DNA from: Bacillota bacterium
Lineage (GTDB): Bacteria; Bacillota; Clostridia; Lachnospirales; Anaerotignaceae
DNA length: 57,561 nt
NCBI GenBank assembly: GCA_019422105.1
Contig: JAHZDZ010000002.1
Coordinates: 254,685-312,245, forward strand
Reading direction: 5' to 3'
Part shown: positions 33,812-42,698 of the stretch, piece after piece
How the letters are laid out: each line of letters begins with the position of its first letter
How positions within the stretch are numbered: position 1 is the stretch's first letter
Made by a program: the position numbers and the translations under genes
The notes under the pieces: generated by a model
What the model was told of the DNA's origin: nothing
What the model saw: only the letters and a program-made list of their open reading frames with translations
The model's database searches: none

Positions 33812-34758
33812 TATTTGCGGTTTGGACAGCTTTTTTGATTGACTGCCTGATAGGGGATCCCTACTGGTTTCCTCATCCGGTGCGTCTTATGGGAGCCTAC
33901 ATTCATTTTTTTGAGGAAAAGGTGAGAGTATGGGCGAAAACGTCTGCGGAATTGAAATGGGCAGGTTTTTTTCTTGTGGCGACGCTGTGCGCCATCACCT
34001 TTTTTTCGGTGTTTTTTTTGTTAAGGATTCTCTACCGCCAAAGCTTTTATCTGGGCCTTGGAATAGAGATATTTCTTTTGTGGACCTGCATTGCCTACCG
34101 CTGCTTGTACAGGGAAGTCCGCAAAATAGGCGTATCTCTGAAAAACGGGAAAGTGGAAACGGCAAGGAAACAGGTTTCTTATCTGGTAAGCCGGGACACG
34201 GAGGGGCTTGATGAAAAGGGTATTGTCAAAGCAGCGGCGGAGACGGCGCTTGAAAATATATCCGACGGTATTATAGCACCGATATTTTATATGTTTATCG
34301 GCGGCGCGCCTTTGGCAATGCTTTATAAAGCCATTAATACCATGGACTCCATGGTGGGATATAAAAACGAAAAATATATGTTTTTTGGCTTTTATGCGGC
34401 AAAGCTTGACGATGCTGCCAATTATATACCCGCCCGTCTGACAGGACTGCTGATGGTTTTCTGGGCATTTTTAAGCGGGAAGGATTATAAAAACGGCTGG
34501 CGGATTATGCTTCGGGACGCAGGAAAGAGCAAAAGCCCCAATGCGGGCTGGCCGGAGGCAGCCGGGGCTGGCGTTATGGGAATTGCCCTGTGCGGTCCTA
34601 CTTCCTATTTCGGTGAAATGGTGGAGAAGGAAGTGATAGGGGAGGAAAGAGAGGAGATTCAGGCCGGCCATGTGATGAAAACCTGTAGCATGATGACTGC
34701 GGTGACAGTATTGGCTTTGGTTTTCGGAAGTCTGTGCAGACTGCTTTTGCTTCTGTAA
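33808..34758 (+). CDS. cbiB: Adenosylcobinamide-phosphate synthase
   Basis: 316 residues, an integral membrane enzyme with about five to seven spans, joining (R)-1-amino-2-propanol (phosphate) to adenosylcobyric acid. The N-terminal DCLIGDPYWFPHPVRLMG stretch is the family hallmark. ENISDGIIAPIFY and KAINTMDSMVGYK are further conserved motifs. It starts at TTG 33808, overlapping the cbiP stop as TTGA, which implies translational coupling. Also called cobD in the aerobic naming scheme. Confidence 0.95.
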   Translation: MIFAVWTAFLIDCLIGDPYWFPHPVRLMGAYIHFFEEKVRVWAKTSAELKWAGFFLVATLCAITFFSVFFLLRILYRQSFYLGLGIEIFLLWTCIAYRCLYREVRKIGVSLKNGKVETARKQVSYLVSRDTEGLDEKGIVKAAAETALENISDGIIAPIFYMFIGGAPLAMLYKAINTMDSMVGYKNEKYMFFGFYAAKLDDAANYIPARLTGLLMVFWAFLSGKDYKNGWRIMLRDAGKSKSPNAGWPEAAGAGVMGIALCGPTSYFGEMVEKEVIGEEREEIQAGHVMKTCSMMTAVTVLALVFGSLCRLLLLL

Positions 34759-34864
34759 TGCACGGATAAACTCGGTAAGGCGAAAAGGGTATATGGCGCT
34801 GGCTTTGAGAAATGAGAGGACAGGGCAAAACGTATCGAAACAATAACATAAAGGTGGAAAAAGA

Positions 34865-35920
34865 ATGAAGTATCACGGCGGAGATATCTATGGCTTACAG
34901 AATGAAACAGTGGATTTCAGCGTGAATATTAACCCTCTGGGTGTGCCGGAAAGCTTTCGCAGGGCGATTTTAGAACATATGGATGAATTTTCCAGGTATC
35001 CTGATACGTCTTATGGAAAGCTGAAAGAAAATATAGGCGCGTATCTGGGCGTTTCAAAGGATTTTATAATGCCCGGAAACGGTGCAGTGGATGTCATTTA
35101 CAGGACAGTACGGGCATTGAAGCCCCAAAAAGCGGTAATACTTTCCCCTGCATTTTCAGAATACAGGGGCGCCTTGGAGGAGGAGGAAATACCCTTCGAG
35201 GAATGTGTGCTGTACGATTTTGACAGAGGAGCCTTTTTTTTGGACAGAATTGAAAGGATAGAGGAAAATACGCTGTATATTCACTGCAATCCCAACAATC
35301 CTACCGGTTTTTTGACACCCAAAGGGGAGATACTTGCTTTTTTGGAGAGGCTAAAAAAACAACAATCGTATCTTCTTTTGGACGAGTGCTTTATGGACTT
35401 TGCGGCAGGGGAGGAAAGCCTTTTGGATCGTGTGGAGGATTATCAAAATCTGATACTCGTGCAAGCGGCGACGAAATTTTTTGGCCTGCCGGGAGTAAGG
35501 CTTGGCTATGGCGTTGCGGCAGACAGGACATTGCGGGAGAGGATAAACCAAAACACAGAGCCCTGGATGGTAAACACCGCCGCAGTGATTGCGGCAGGCG
35601 CGGTTTTTTCCGACAGGGAATATATAGAGAGGTCAAGAAAGTGGATAAAGGAAGAACAGCCTTATATGGCGGAGCTTTTGGGCCGTATAAACGGTATTCA
35701 CGTATACCCTTCCTCCGCCAATTTTTTCCTGGCGGAGGTTACGAAGAAGGGGTTGGACGCTTATCGTTTGAAGGAAAGGCTTTTAGAACGCGGATATTAT
35801 ATCAGAAATCCTGAGGGCTTTTACGGCTTAGGGGATACCTTCTTCCGCATTGCGGTGAAGGGGCGCGGGGATAATACAGGTATTGCCTTAGCTATAGAGG
35901 AAGTTTTAAAGGAGATTTAG
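34865..35920 (+). CDS. cobD: L-threonine-O-3-phosphate decarboxylase (aminotransferase class I/II fold)
   Basis: 351 residues, a fold-type I PLP enzyme related to histidinol-phosphate aminotransferase. The PLP lysine is K204 in QAATKFFGLPG, and HCNPNNPTG and VRLGYG are conserved. CobD makes (R)-1-amino-2-propanol phosphate, the linker that cbiB attaches, so the gene order is functionally sensible. Histidinol-phosphate aminotransferase is the main alternative; the cobalamin neighbours argue against it. Good AAAGGTGG ribosome site. Confidence 0.9.
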   Translation: MKYHGGDIYGLQNETVDFSVNINPLGVPESFRRAILEHMDEFSRYPDTSYGKLKENIGAYLGVSKDFIMPGNGAVDVIYRTVRALKPQKAVILSPAFSEYRGALEEEEIPFEECVLYDFDRGAFFLDRIERIEENTLYIHCNPNNPTGFLTPKGEILAFLERLKKQQSYLLLDECFMDFAAGEESLLDRVEDYQNLILVQAATKFFGLPGVRLGYGVAADRTLRERINQNTEPWMVNTAAVIAAGAVFSDREYIERSRKWIKEEQPYMAELLGRINGIHVYPSSANFFLAEVTKKGLDAYRLKERLLERGYYIRNPEGFYGLGDTFFRIAVKGRGDNTGIALAIEEVLKEI

Positions 35921-35922
35921 AG

Positions 35923-36459
35923 ATGGAGAAGAAAAGTACGGTCATTGTATATACGGGAGACGGAAAGGGAAAGACGACGGCGGCTTTGGGGCTTTTGGTA
36001 CGGTTTCTAGGCTGGGGGAAGAAGGTCTGTGTCGTGCAGTTTTTAAAATCCCCCGATTTTCAGTGCGGGGAAAAGCTGTTTTTTCAAGAGCTGGGGGTAG
36101 AGCTGTATTCCACGGGAATCGGCTATTCCTGGACAAAATCTGCAAAGGAACAGCGGGAGGCCCTGAGGAGGGCTTGGAAGCTGGCTGAGGAGAAGCTTGC
36201 GGATGCCAGCTATGATTTGGTGATACTGGACGAAATTAACAATGTATTTGCGGAAAAGAAGTTTGATGTATCGGATATTCTGACGCCGGAAGGATTGTTT
36301 GAAAGGCTTGGAGAAGGAAAAGCGGCAAAGACAGTGGTGCTGACCGGAAGGAACGCGCCTCAGGCGGTAATAGACAGGGCGGATTTGGTGACAGAGATGA
36401 AATGTATCAGGCATCCTTATGACAGCGGTGTGGAGGCGCAGAAGGGAATCGAATACTAG
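35923..36459 (+). CDS. cobO: Corrinoid adenosyltransferase (CobO/BtuR type)
   Basis: 178 residues with the P-loop YTGDGKGKTTAALG (10-23) of the CobA/CobO/BtuR family, which adds the 5'-deoxyadenosyl group of ATP to Co(I) corrinoids. VILDEINNVF matches the conserved Walker-B-like segment. It follows cobD after 2 bp and ends the first block of cobalamin genes. Confidence 0.96.
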   Translation: MEKKSTVIVYTGDGKGKTTAALGLLVRFLGWGKKVCVVQFLKSPDFQCGEKLFFQELGVELYSTGIGYSWTKSAKEQREALRRAWKLAEEKLADASYDLVILDEINNVFAEKKFDVSDILTPEGLFERLGEGKAAKTVVLTGRNAPQAVIDRADLVTEMKCIRHPYDSGVEAQKGIEY

Positions 36460-36591
36460 GCTTATGAAAAAAATATTTCTGCCCAGACAGTTTTTTCAGC
36501 GGGCCTTCGGGCAAAAAAGTTAAACTGTTTTCTTGTATGCCTCCACGTAAATTTTTCAAAAAAATAAAACAGCTTTGGGTATAAGAATCCC

Positions 36592-36659
36592 AAAAAAAGC
36601 GATTACGGTATGACGAAAAAGTCAAAATCTTGTATGCCGTCTAAACCATAGCTTTTTTT
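36592..36659. terminator. Multi-stem terminator-like structure after cobO
   Basis: Outer arms AAAAAAAGC and GCTTTTTTT enclose ACGGTAT/ATGCCGT and an inner TGAC/GTCA stem. The T-rich end fits intrinsic termination, separating the first cobalamin block from the cbiA block. The remaining 36460-36838 sequence holds no gene or recognised riboswitch. Confidence 0.5.
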
Positions 36660-36838
36660 AAAGTTTCACCAAAACTCTGTGTAAAATTAAGGTTGCAATG
36701 CAGGAAAACAAAGTTTTACGATAATTGTTTGCTTCGTTTTTTTAAAGGACAGGGAGTAATGCGCAGGGCTTAAAACGGGTTTTTGGACAGATAGTTCGAT
36801 TGCTTTGTTATAAAATAAAAACTGGGAGGTGGATGCCC

Positions 36839-38218
36839 ATGAAGGGAATTGTGATTGCGGGCACTCACAGCGGATGCGGAAAGACAACGGCGGCTATGGG
36901 TGTGATGGCGGCTTTGAAAAAGCTGGGCTACAGTGTACAGCCCTTTAAGGTTGGGCCGGATTATATTGACCCAATGTTTCATACCTTTGTCTGCGGCAGG
37001 GCGGGGCGCAATCTGGACAGCTTCCTTTTGGACAGGGAGGTTTTGAAATATCTGTATCTGAAAAACAGCCAGGATGCAGATTTATCTGTTGTGGAGGGCG
37101 TCATGGGACTGTATGACGGGTTTTCCACTACGACTGGGGCAAGCACTGCGGATGTGGCTAAGATGTTGGGCCTTGGAACAATACTGGTTGTGGACGCGAA
37201 GGGAATGTCTGCAAGCGCAGGCGCCCTGCTTCATGGCTATGCCTCCTTTGAGGCGGATGTGCCGTTAAAGGGCGTGCTCTTTAACAGGGTGAAAAGTTCC
37301 ATGCAGTATCAAATGCTGAAGGAGATAACGGAAAAATACACGGATTTGAAGGCCGTGGGTTATATCGCCTTTGAGGAAGAGCTGAAGCTTGAAAGCCGCC
37401 ACCTTGGACTTATCGGGGCGGAGGAAACAGAGGGGCTTTCCGATAAGATAAGCCGTCTGGCGGAGGGGATGCTTGAAACAGTGGATTTTGGCCTGATTTT
37501 GGAAATCGCCTCGGGAGGGAAGGCGGTGGAAACGCCCTATGTTTTCCCTGCCGTATACAAAAACGCTTTTCAGAATCTTAAAATAGGCGTTGCCTTAGAT
37601 GAAGCCTTTTCCTTTTACTATCAGGACAATCTGGACGTGTTAGAGGACATGGGAGCCAGACTGTGTTTTTTTTCTCCGCTTCGGGATAAGAATCTTCCCA
37701 AAGGAATACAGGGGCTTTATATTGGAGGAGGCTATCCTGAGTTGTACGGAAAAGTCCTATCTGAAAACAGAGGTATTCTTGCAGAAATCAGGGAGGGGAT
37801 AGAGAAGGGTCTTCCGGTTTATGCGGAGTGCGGCGGCATGATGACGCTCTGCCATTTTTTGAAGGATGGCAATGACAGGACATATCAGATGGCCGGTGCG
37901 CTTCAGGGGGGCTGTGAGATGACAAAAAGGCTTTCTCATTTCGGGTATGTGGAGGTTTCCTTTTTGGAGGACTGTCTACTTGGGAGAAGGGGGCAGACAG
38001 TGAAGGCCCACGAATTTCACTATTCCAGAGAAGATATCGGGGAGAAAGCATGCATGGAGTCGGTAAAAAGGCGGGAAGGACAGAAGGAGAGAAGATGGGT
38101 CAGCGGCTACAGGAAAAAGAATTTATTGGCAGGCTATCCCCATATTCATTTCTGGAGCGATTTAAAAATTCCCTGTTCCTTTTTGACGCAGTGCAAAATT
38201 TGGAGAGGAGAAGGATAA
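36839..38218 (+). CDS. cbiA: Cobyrinate a,c-diamide synthase
   Basis: About 459 residues. It amidates the a and c carboxylates of cobyrinate with glutamine and ATP. The N-terminal nucleotide-binding domain has IAGTHSGCGKTTAAM, and the C-terminal class I amidotransferase has VYAECGGMM with the nucleophilic Cys and HEFHYS. The GGGAGG at 36824 is best spaced for ATG 36839, not 36833. It opens the second block and abuts cbiC (stop followed at once by the next ATG). Confidence 0.95.
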   Translation: MKGIVIAGTHSGCGKTTAAMGVMAALKKLGYSVQPFKVGPDYIDPMFHTFVCGRAGRNLDSFLLDREVLKYLYLKNSQDADLSVVEGVMGLYDGFSTTTGASTADVAKMLGLGTILVVDAKGMSASAGALLHGYASFEADVPLKGVLFNRVKSSMQYQMLKEITEKYTDLKAVGYIAFEEELKLESRHLGLIGAEETEGLSDKISRLAEGMLETVDFGLILEIASGGKAVETPYVFPAVYKNAFQNLKIGVALDEAFSFYYQDNLDVLEDMGARLCFFSPLRDKNLPKGIQGLYIGGGYPELYGKVLSENRGILAEIREGIEKGLPVYAECGGMMTLCHFLKDGNDRTYQMAGALQGGCEMTKRLSHFGYVEVSFLEDCLLGRRGQTVKAHEFHYSREDIGEKACMESVKRREGQKERRWVSGYRKKNLLAGYPHIHFWSDLKIPCSFLTQCKIWRGEG

Positions 38219-38875
38219 ATGCTTGATAATATTGTTTTTATTTCTCCTATGGAAATAGAAAAAAAAAGCTTTGAAATTATCGGTGAGCTGTTGCAGGGCA
38301 GAGTATTTGACCCGCTGGAGGAGCCGATTGTCAAAAGGGTAATTCACACCACGGCGGATCTGGAGTATGCCGATACCCTGAAAATAAGTCCGGGGGCTGT
38401 TGAGAGCGCCCTGCACGCTCTGAGGGAGGGCTGTGATATTGTAACGGATACCACTATGGCCCTTAGCGGTATAAACAAAAGAACGCTCAATGCCTTTGGC
38501 GGTCAGGCAAAGTGTTTTATTGCCGACGAGAGGGTGGCAAAGGAGGCAAAGGAGAAAGGGGTGACCCGAAGCACAGTGGCTATGGATTATGCGGTAAGAG
38601 AGAAAAACAGCCGTATATTTGCAGTGGGAAACGCGCCTACTGCATTGATAAGGCTTTATGAGCTGATACAGGAAAAGAAAGTGTATCCGGCGTTAGTCGT
38701 TGGGGTGCCTGTGGGTTTTGTCAATGTGGTGGAATCCAAGGAGCTTTTGAAAAGGGCCGGCGTACCCTATATTGTTGCCGAGGGAAGAAAGGGCGGCAGC
38801 AATGTAGCTGCTGCGGTTGTGAACGCCCTTCTCTATATGGCGGATAAAAGCAGGGGTGGAGCGGTTGAAGGATAA
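38219..38875 (+). CDS. cbiC: Cobalt-precorrin-8 methylmutase
   Basis: 218 residues, moving the methyl from C-11 to C-12 to give cobyrinate. Family motifs RVIHTTADLEY, DTTMALSGINK and GNAPTALIRL are visible, the last containing the conserved Asn-Ala-Pro-Thr-Ala. The active-site His corresponds to H in VIHTTAD. The start directly follows the cbiA stop. CobH is the aerobic name. Confidence 0.95.
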   Translation: MLDNIVFISPMEIEKKSFEIIGELLQGRVFDPLEEPIVKRVIHTTADLEYADTLKISPGAVESALHALREGCDIVTDTTMALSGINKRTLNAFGGQAKCFIADERVAKEAKEKGVTRSTVAMDYAVREKNSRIFAVGNAPTALIRLYELIQEKKVYPALVVGVPVGFVNVVESKELLKRAGVPYIVAEGRKGGSNVAAAVVNALLYMADKSRGGAVEG

Positions 38876-38876
38876 A

Positions 38877-39971
38877 ATGGAAGTGGAAATTGCGGGAAAG
38901 CTGTACAAAAAGGGTTACACCACAGGTTCCTGTGCGGCGGCTGCGGCAAAGGCGGCGGTAAAAATGCTTTTGGAGCAAAGGGAGGTTTCTTTTGTGGAAA
39001 TTGAAACGCCTGCGGGTATCGGGCTGGAATTGAAAACGGAGGATTGCCGTTTTGATCAAAGGGAAGCCTCCTGTGCCATCCGTAAGGACGCCGGTGACGA
39101 CCCGGATGTGACGGATGGTATTTATATCTATGCCTCGGTTCTTTGGTCAGAGGGAAAGGACGTAGAAGTATTGGGCGGCAGAGGCGTCGGCGTTGTGACA
39201 AAACCCGGGCTTAAGGTTTCGGTGGGACAGGCGGCCATCAATCCTGGACCTTTGGAGATGATAAAAAAGGAAGTCAGGAAGGTGACGGACAGGGGAATTG
39301 CAGTTACCATTTTTGTTCCGGACGGTGAAAAAACAGCGGAGAAAACCTTTAATCCGAGGCTTGGCATTGAGGGCGGTATTTCCATTATCGGTACCAGCGG
39401 CATTGTGACGCCTATGAGTGAGGAGGCGTGGAAGGAATCTGTTTTATTGGAGATGAAGATGAAAAGAGCGGAAGGCTTTCGGCATATTTGCTTTGTGTTT
39501 GGCAATATGGGAGAGCGTTTTGCTGTGGAGGAGCTTGGCATATCCAAAGAGAAGATTGTGATAATCAGCAACTTTGTGGGCTATGCGATGGACAGTGCTG
39601 TGCAGCTGGGTTTTCAATCTGTACTTTTAGTTGGGCACATGGGCAAGCTTGTCAAGGTGGCGGCGGGAAATTTCCACACTCACAGCAGGATTTCGGATGC
39701 CCGCATGGAAACTCTCTGTGCTTTCAGCGCCATGGAGGGCGCCGGGAAGGAAACGATCGCGGCGCTGTACCAGTGTGTGACTACAGACGGCGCGGAGGAA
39801 ATCATAGAAAAAAACGGACTTTGCGGTGTTTACAAAAAAGTGGCGGACAGGGCGGAGGAACGCTTGCGCCAGAGAGTGTGCGGCGGCGTGGAGACAGGCT
39901 GCGTACTGTTTGACAATACGTTAAGGCTTTTGGCAAAGAGCAGTTGCGCGGACAGTTTGATTGAAAGATGA
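38877..39971 (+). CDS. cbiD: Cobalt-precorrin-5B C1-methyltransferase
   Basis: About 364 residues. CbiD methylates C-1 in the anaerobic pathway. The N-terminal KKGYTTGSCAAAAAKAA is its signature, with further GRGVGVVTKPGL and GNMGERF stretches. GTG 38856 and TTG 38865 are in frame upstream, but ATG 38877 comes right after the cbiC stop with GAAGGA just before it. Presence of cbiD and cbiG marks the oxygen-independent route. Confidence 0.95.
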   Translation: MEVEIAGKLYKKGYTTGSCAAAAAKAAVKMLLEQREVSFVEIETPAGIGLELKTEDCRFDQREASCAIRKDAGDDPDVTDGIYIYASVLWSEGKDVEVLGGRGVGVVTKPGLKVSVGQAAINPGPLEMIKKEVRKVTDRGIAVTIFVPDGEKTAEKTFNPRLGIEGGISIIGTSGIVTPMSEEAWKESVLLEMKMKRAEGFRHICFVFGNMGERFAVEELGISKEKIVIISNFVGYAMDSAVQLGFQSVLLVGHMGKLVKVAAGNFHTHSRISDARMETLCAFSAMEGAGKETIAALYQCVTTDGAEEIIEKNGLCGVYKKVADRAEERLRQRVCGGVETGCVLFDNTLRLLAKSSCADSLIER

Positions 39972-40022
39972 AAGAATAGAAATTAGGAATGGGAATCAGG
40001 GCTTTAGACAGAGGGGAACAGT

Positions 40023-41237
40023 ATGGAAAAGAAAATTACCGTGGCCGGAATTGGACCGGGCAGTTTAGAATATATCACGAAAAAAGCGTTAAACTGTATT
40101 GAAGAAAGTCATGTCCTGATTGGCGGAAGACGGAACCTTGACACATTCTCCTATTTGGAAAAGGAAGAATTTGTTCTGGGAAACAATTTGGAGGATATGC
40201 TTTTGTTTCTGGAGAAAAACGCGGGAGAGAAAAAAATAACGGTGTTAGCCAGCGGAGACCCGTTTTTGTTCGGCATCGGCAGTTATATTGAGGAAAGGAT
40301 TCACGGTGTTCTGGTGGAATATCAAAGCGGTATCAGCTCCTTTCAGTATCTGGCAAATAAAATTGGAATGCGCTGGGAGGATATGGCATTTTACAGCGTT
40401 CACGGAAGGGCTATGGATATGGTAAGCGCCGTCAGAAAGGGCAGTAAATCGGCAGTATTTACAGGAAAGAATCCTGAAAGAGTGCTGCAGCTGCTGTGTG
40501 AGTACGGCTATGGTGGAATTGAGGCTGTTGTCGGTGAAAATCTGTCCTATGCAGATGAAAAAATAACAAGGGGCAGTGTGTCTGAATTAGCAGGCGGAAC
40601 GTATTCCGATTTATCTGTGCTGATTCTTTTCAAAAACGGTGAGAGTGACGCCTGGCCCTATACGACCCAGGGCATACCGGACAGTGCCTTTTTTCGGGGG
40701 AAGGTGCCGATGACAAAGGAGGAAATAAGGACGCTGACCCTTGGGAAGCTGAGACTTGGAGAGGACAGTGTGCTATGGGATTTCGGCGCGGGCACAGGCT
40801 CCGTTTCCATAGAATGCGCTTTGAGGATGCCGAGGGGGAAGGTGCTTTCCTTTGAGGAAAACGAAGAGGCTATTGCGCTCATAGAGGAAAATAAGAAGCG
40901 GTTTCAGGTGCAAAATATACAGGTTATAAAAGGCAATATAAAAGAAACCATAAAAGGGCAGCTTCCCGCCTGTGACAGGGCGTTTATCGGCGGAAGCAGA
41001 GGCTGTCTTTCGGAAATACTGGAAAGACTCGGCGCGCTGAAAAATGTAAGAGCGGTTGTCAATGCCGTGACCATTGAGACAGTGTATGAGGCGGTTAAGG
41101 GCTTTGAGGAAAAGGGCTTTGAAACGGAGGTAATGAGCGTCTCCCTCTCCAAAGGGGAAAAAGCAGGACAGAAGCATTTGATGCGGGCGCTCAATACCAT
41201 TTATATTATAACGGGCTGGAAGGGGGAGACACAATGA
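40023..41237 (+). CDS. cbiET: Fused CbiE-CbiT (cobalt-precorrin C5/C15 methyltransferase, C12 decarboxylase)
   Basis: 404 residues. The N-terminal half (about 1-200) is a tetrapyrrole methylase (CbiE; VAGIGPGSLEYITKKA), and the C-terminal half (about 205-404) is a Rossmann methyltransferase (CbiT; DFGAGTGSVSIECA). Together they methylate C-5 and C-15 and remove the C-12 acetate carboxyl. The fusion is equivalent to aerobic CobL and is common in Clostridia. The stop overlaps the next gene as ATGA. Confidence 0.95.
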   Translation: MEKKITVAGIGPGSLEYITKKALNCIEESHVLIGGRRNLDTFSYLEKEEFVLGNNLEDMLLFLEKNAGEKKITVLASGDPFLFGIGSYIEERIHGVLVEYQSGISSFQYLANKIGMRWEDMAFYSVHGRAMDMVSAVRKGSKSAVFTGKNPERVLQLLCEYGYGGIEAVVGENLSYADEKITRGSVSELAGGTYSDLSVLILFKNGESDAWPYTTQGIPDSAFFRGKVPMTKEEIRTLTLGKLRLGEDSVLWDFGAGTGSVSIECALRMPRGKVLSFEENEEAIALIEENKKRFQVQNIQVIKGNIKETIKGQLPACDRAFIGGSRGCLSEILERLGALKNVRAVVNAVTIETVYEAVKGFEEKGFETEVMSVSLSKGEKAGQKHLMRALNTIYIITGWKGETQ

Positions 41238-41929
41238 GAGGCAAATTTTACGGTGTAGGCGTAGGGCCAGGCGACCCCAGCCTGATTACGGTAAAAGCCG
41301 TGGAGATATTGAAGGATTGCGGGTGTCTTATCGTACCGAAATCAGGCGGCAGTGCAGACAGTACAGCCTATGCCATCGCAAAGGGGTACATAAAGGAAGA
41401 CTGTCTGGTGGAGGAGATAGCCTTTGCCATGTCCAGAGAAAAGAATACCCGCAGGGAAAGCCGATTTTTGGCGGCTGAAAAGGTTATGCGCATACTGGAG
41501 GGAGGAATGGACGCCGTGTTTGTCACATTGGGAGACCCCACAGTGTACTCCACCTGTATGTACCTCTATGAAATATTGGAGAAATGGGGCTATGCATGTG
41601 AACTGGTTCCGGGGGTGACCTCCTTCTGCGCTGCTGCTGCCCGCTTGGGCGTAAGCCTTTGCGAGGAGGATGAAAGCCTTTGCATTGTTCCTGTGAGCCG
41701 AGATGCGGAAAAAATGAGAGAGGCTTTGGACAGCTTCGAGAATGTGGTTTTGATGAAGGTATCCCAAAATATGGACAGTATCAGGGATGTGCTGAGAGAC
41801 GGAAAAAAGGACACCTTTCTTGTCACAAGATGCGGCATGGAGGGCGAGACGGTTATTCGGAATATAGAGGATACGGAAGGCAAGGATTTCAGTTATTTTA
41901 CAACGATGGTAGTAAAGGAAAAAAGGTGA
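41234..41929 (+). CDS. cbiL: Cobalt-precorrin-2 C20-methyltransferase
   Basis: 231 residues, tetrapyrrole methylase family. The SAM-site starts YGVGVGPGDPSLITVKAVE, and VTLGDPTVYSTCMY and the later GVTSFCAAAA stretch are typical of CbiL/CobI, the first committed methylation of the corrin route. It overlaps cbiET by 4 bp, so translation is probably coupled. Distinguished from other methylases by the TVYSTxMY motif and its place in the cluster. Confidence 0.92.
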   Translation: MRGKFYGVGVGPGDPSLITVKAVEILKDCGCLIVPKSGGSADSTAYAIAKGYIKEDCLVEEIAFAMSREKNTRRESRFLAAEKVMRILEGGMDAVFVTLGDPTVYSTCMYLYEILEKWGYACELVPGVTSFCAAAARLGVSLCEEDESLCIVPVSRDAEKMREALDSFENVVLMKVSQNMDSIRDVLRDGKKDTFLVTRCGMEGETVIRNIEDTEGKDFSYFTTMVVKEKR

Positions 41930-41933
41930 TAGC

Positions 41934-42698
41934 TTGGTTTCAATTGTAGGAGCGGGGCCGGGGGATGTAGAGCTGATAACGGTAAAGGGGCTGAAGAGAT
42001 TAAAAGAAGCAGATTTGGTTATTTATGCCGGCTCTCTGGTCAATAAGGATTTAATAAAGGAGACGAAGGAGGGCTGTACTGCCCTGAACAGTGCTTATAT
42101 GAGCCTGGAGGAGGTAATGGCCGCTATACAGGAGGGTGACAGGCAAAAAAAGGCCATTGTCCGTCTGCATACAGGCGACCCCTGTATTTACGGGGCAATC
42201 AGGGAACAGATGGATGCTATGGATAAAATGGGCATTGCCTATGAGGTCATTCCGGGCGTCAGCTCCTTTTGCGGAGCTGCGGCGGCACTAAGAGCAGAGC
42301 TGACACTGCCGGAGGTAACCCAAACCGTGATTTTAACCCGTATGGAGGGGCGTACCGGTGTGCCGGAGACGGAATGCCTGGAAGCTCTGGCAAAGCATCG
42401 GGCGACTATGGTATTGTTTTTGAGTGTGGACAAAATAGAGGATGCAATGGAAAAGCTGAGGGAAGGCTATGGGCCCAACGCCCCTGCGGCGGTGGTGTAT
42501 AAAGCCACGTGGGAGGAACAGCGCATCATAAGGGGGACCGTGGCAACCATAGCGGAAAAGACGAGGAAAGCGGGAATTGCAAAAACGGCTTTGATATTTG
42601 TAAGTCATGCTCTGGGGGATGATTATGCCCTGTCGAAGCTGTATGATAAGACCTTTGAGACCGGCTTTCGAAAGGCGCAAAAGGGAGAGTGCCTATGA
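41934..42698 (+). CDS. cbiF: Cobalt-precorrin-4 C11-methyltransferase
   Basis: 254 residues starting at TTG 41934 behind AAAAGGTGA. The methylase opens VSIVGAGPGDVELITVKG, followed by LVIYAGSLVN and RLHTGDPCIYGAIREQ, which are the CbiF/CobM pattern. It methylates C-11 of cobalt-precorrin-4. The stop overlaps cbiG as ATGA. Its neighbours support this call over cbiH. Confidence 0.93.
   Translation: MVSIVGAGPGDVELITVKGLKRLKEADLVIYAGSLVNKDLIKETKEGCTALNSAYMSLEEVMAAIQEGDRQKKAIVRLHTGDPCIYGAIREQMDAMDKMGIAYEVIPGVSSFCGAAAALRAELTLPEVTQTVILTRMEGRTGVPETECLEALAKHRATMVLFLSVDKIEDAMEKLREGYGPNAPAAVVYKATWEEQRIIRGTVATIAEKTRKAGIAKTALIFVSHALGDDYALSKLYDKTFETGFRKAQKGECL

Noticed and set aside
36460..36838. Cobalamin riboswitch before cbiA
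   Set aside because: No conserved core recognised; the structure at 36592-36659 looks like a terminator.
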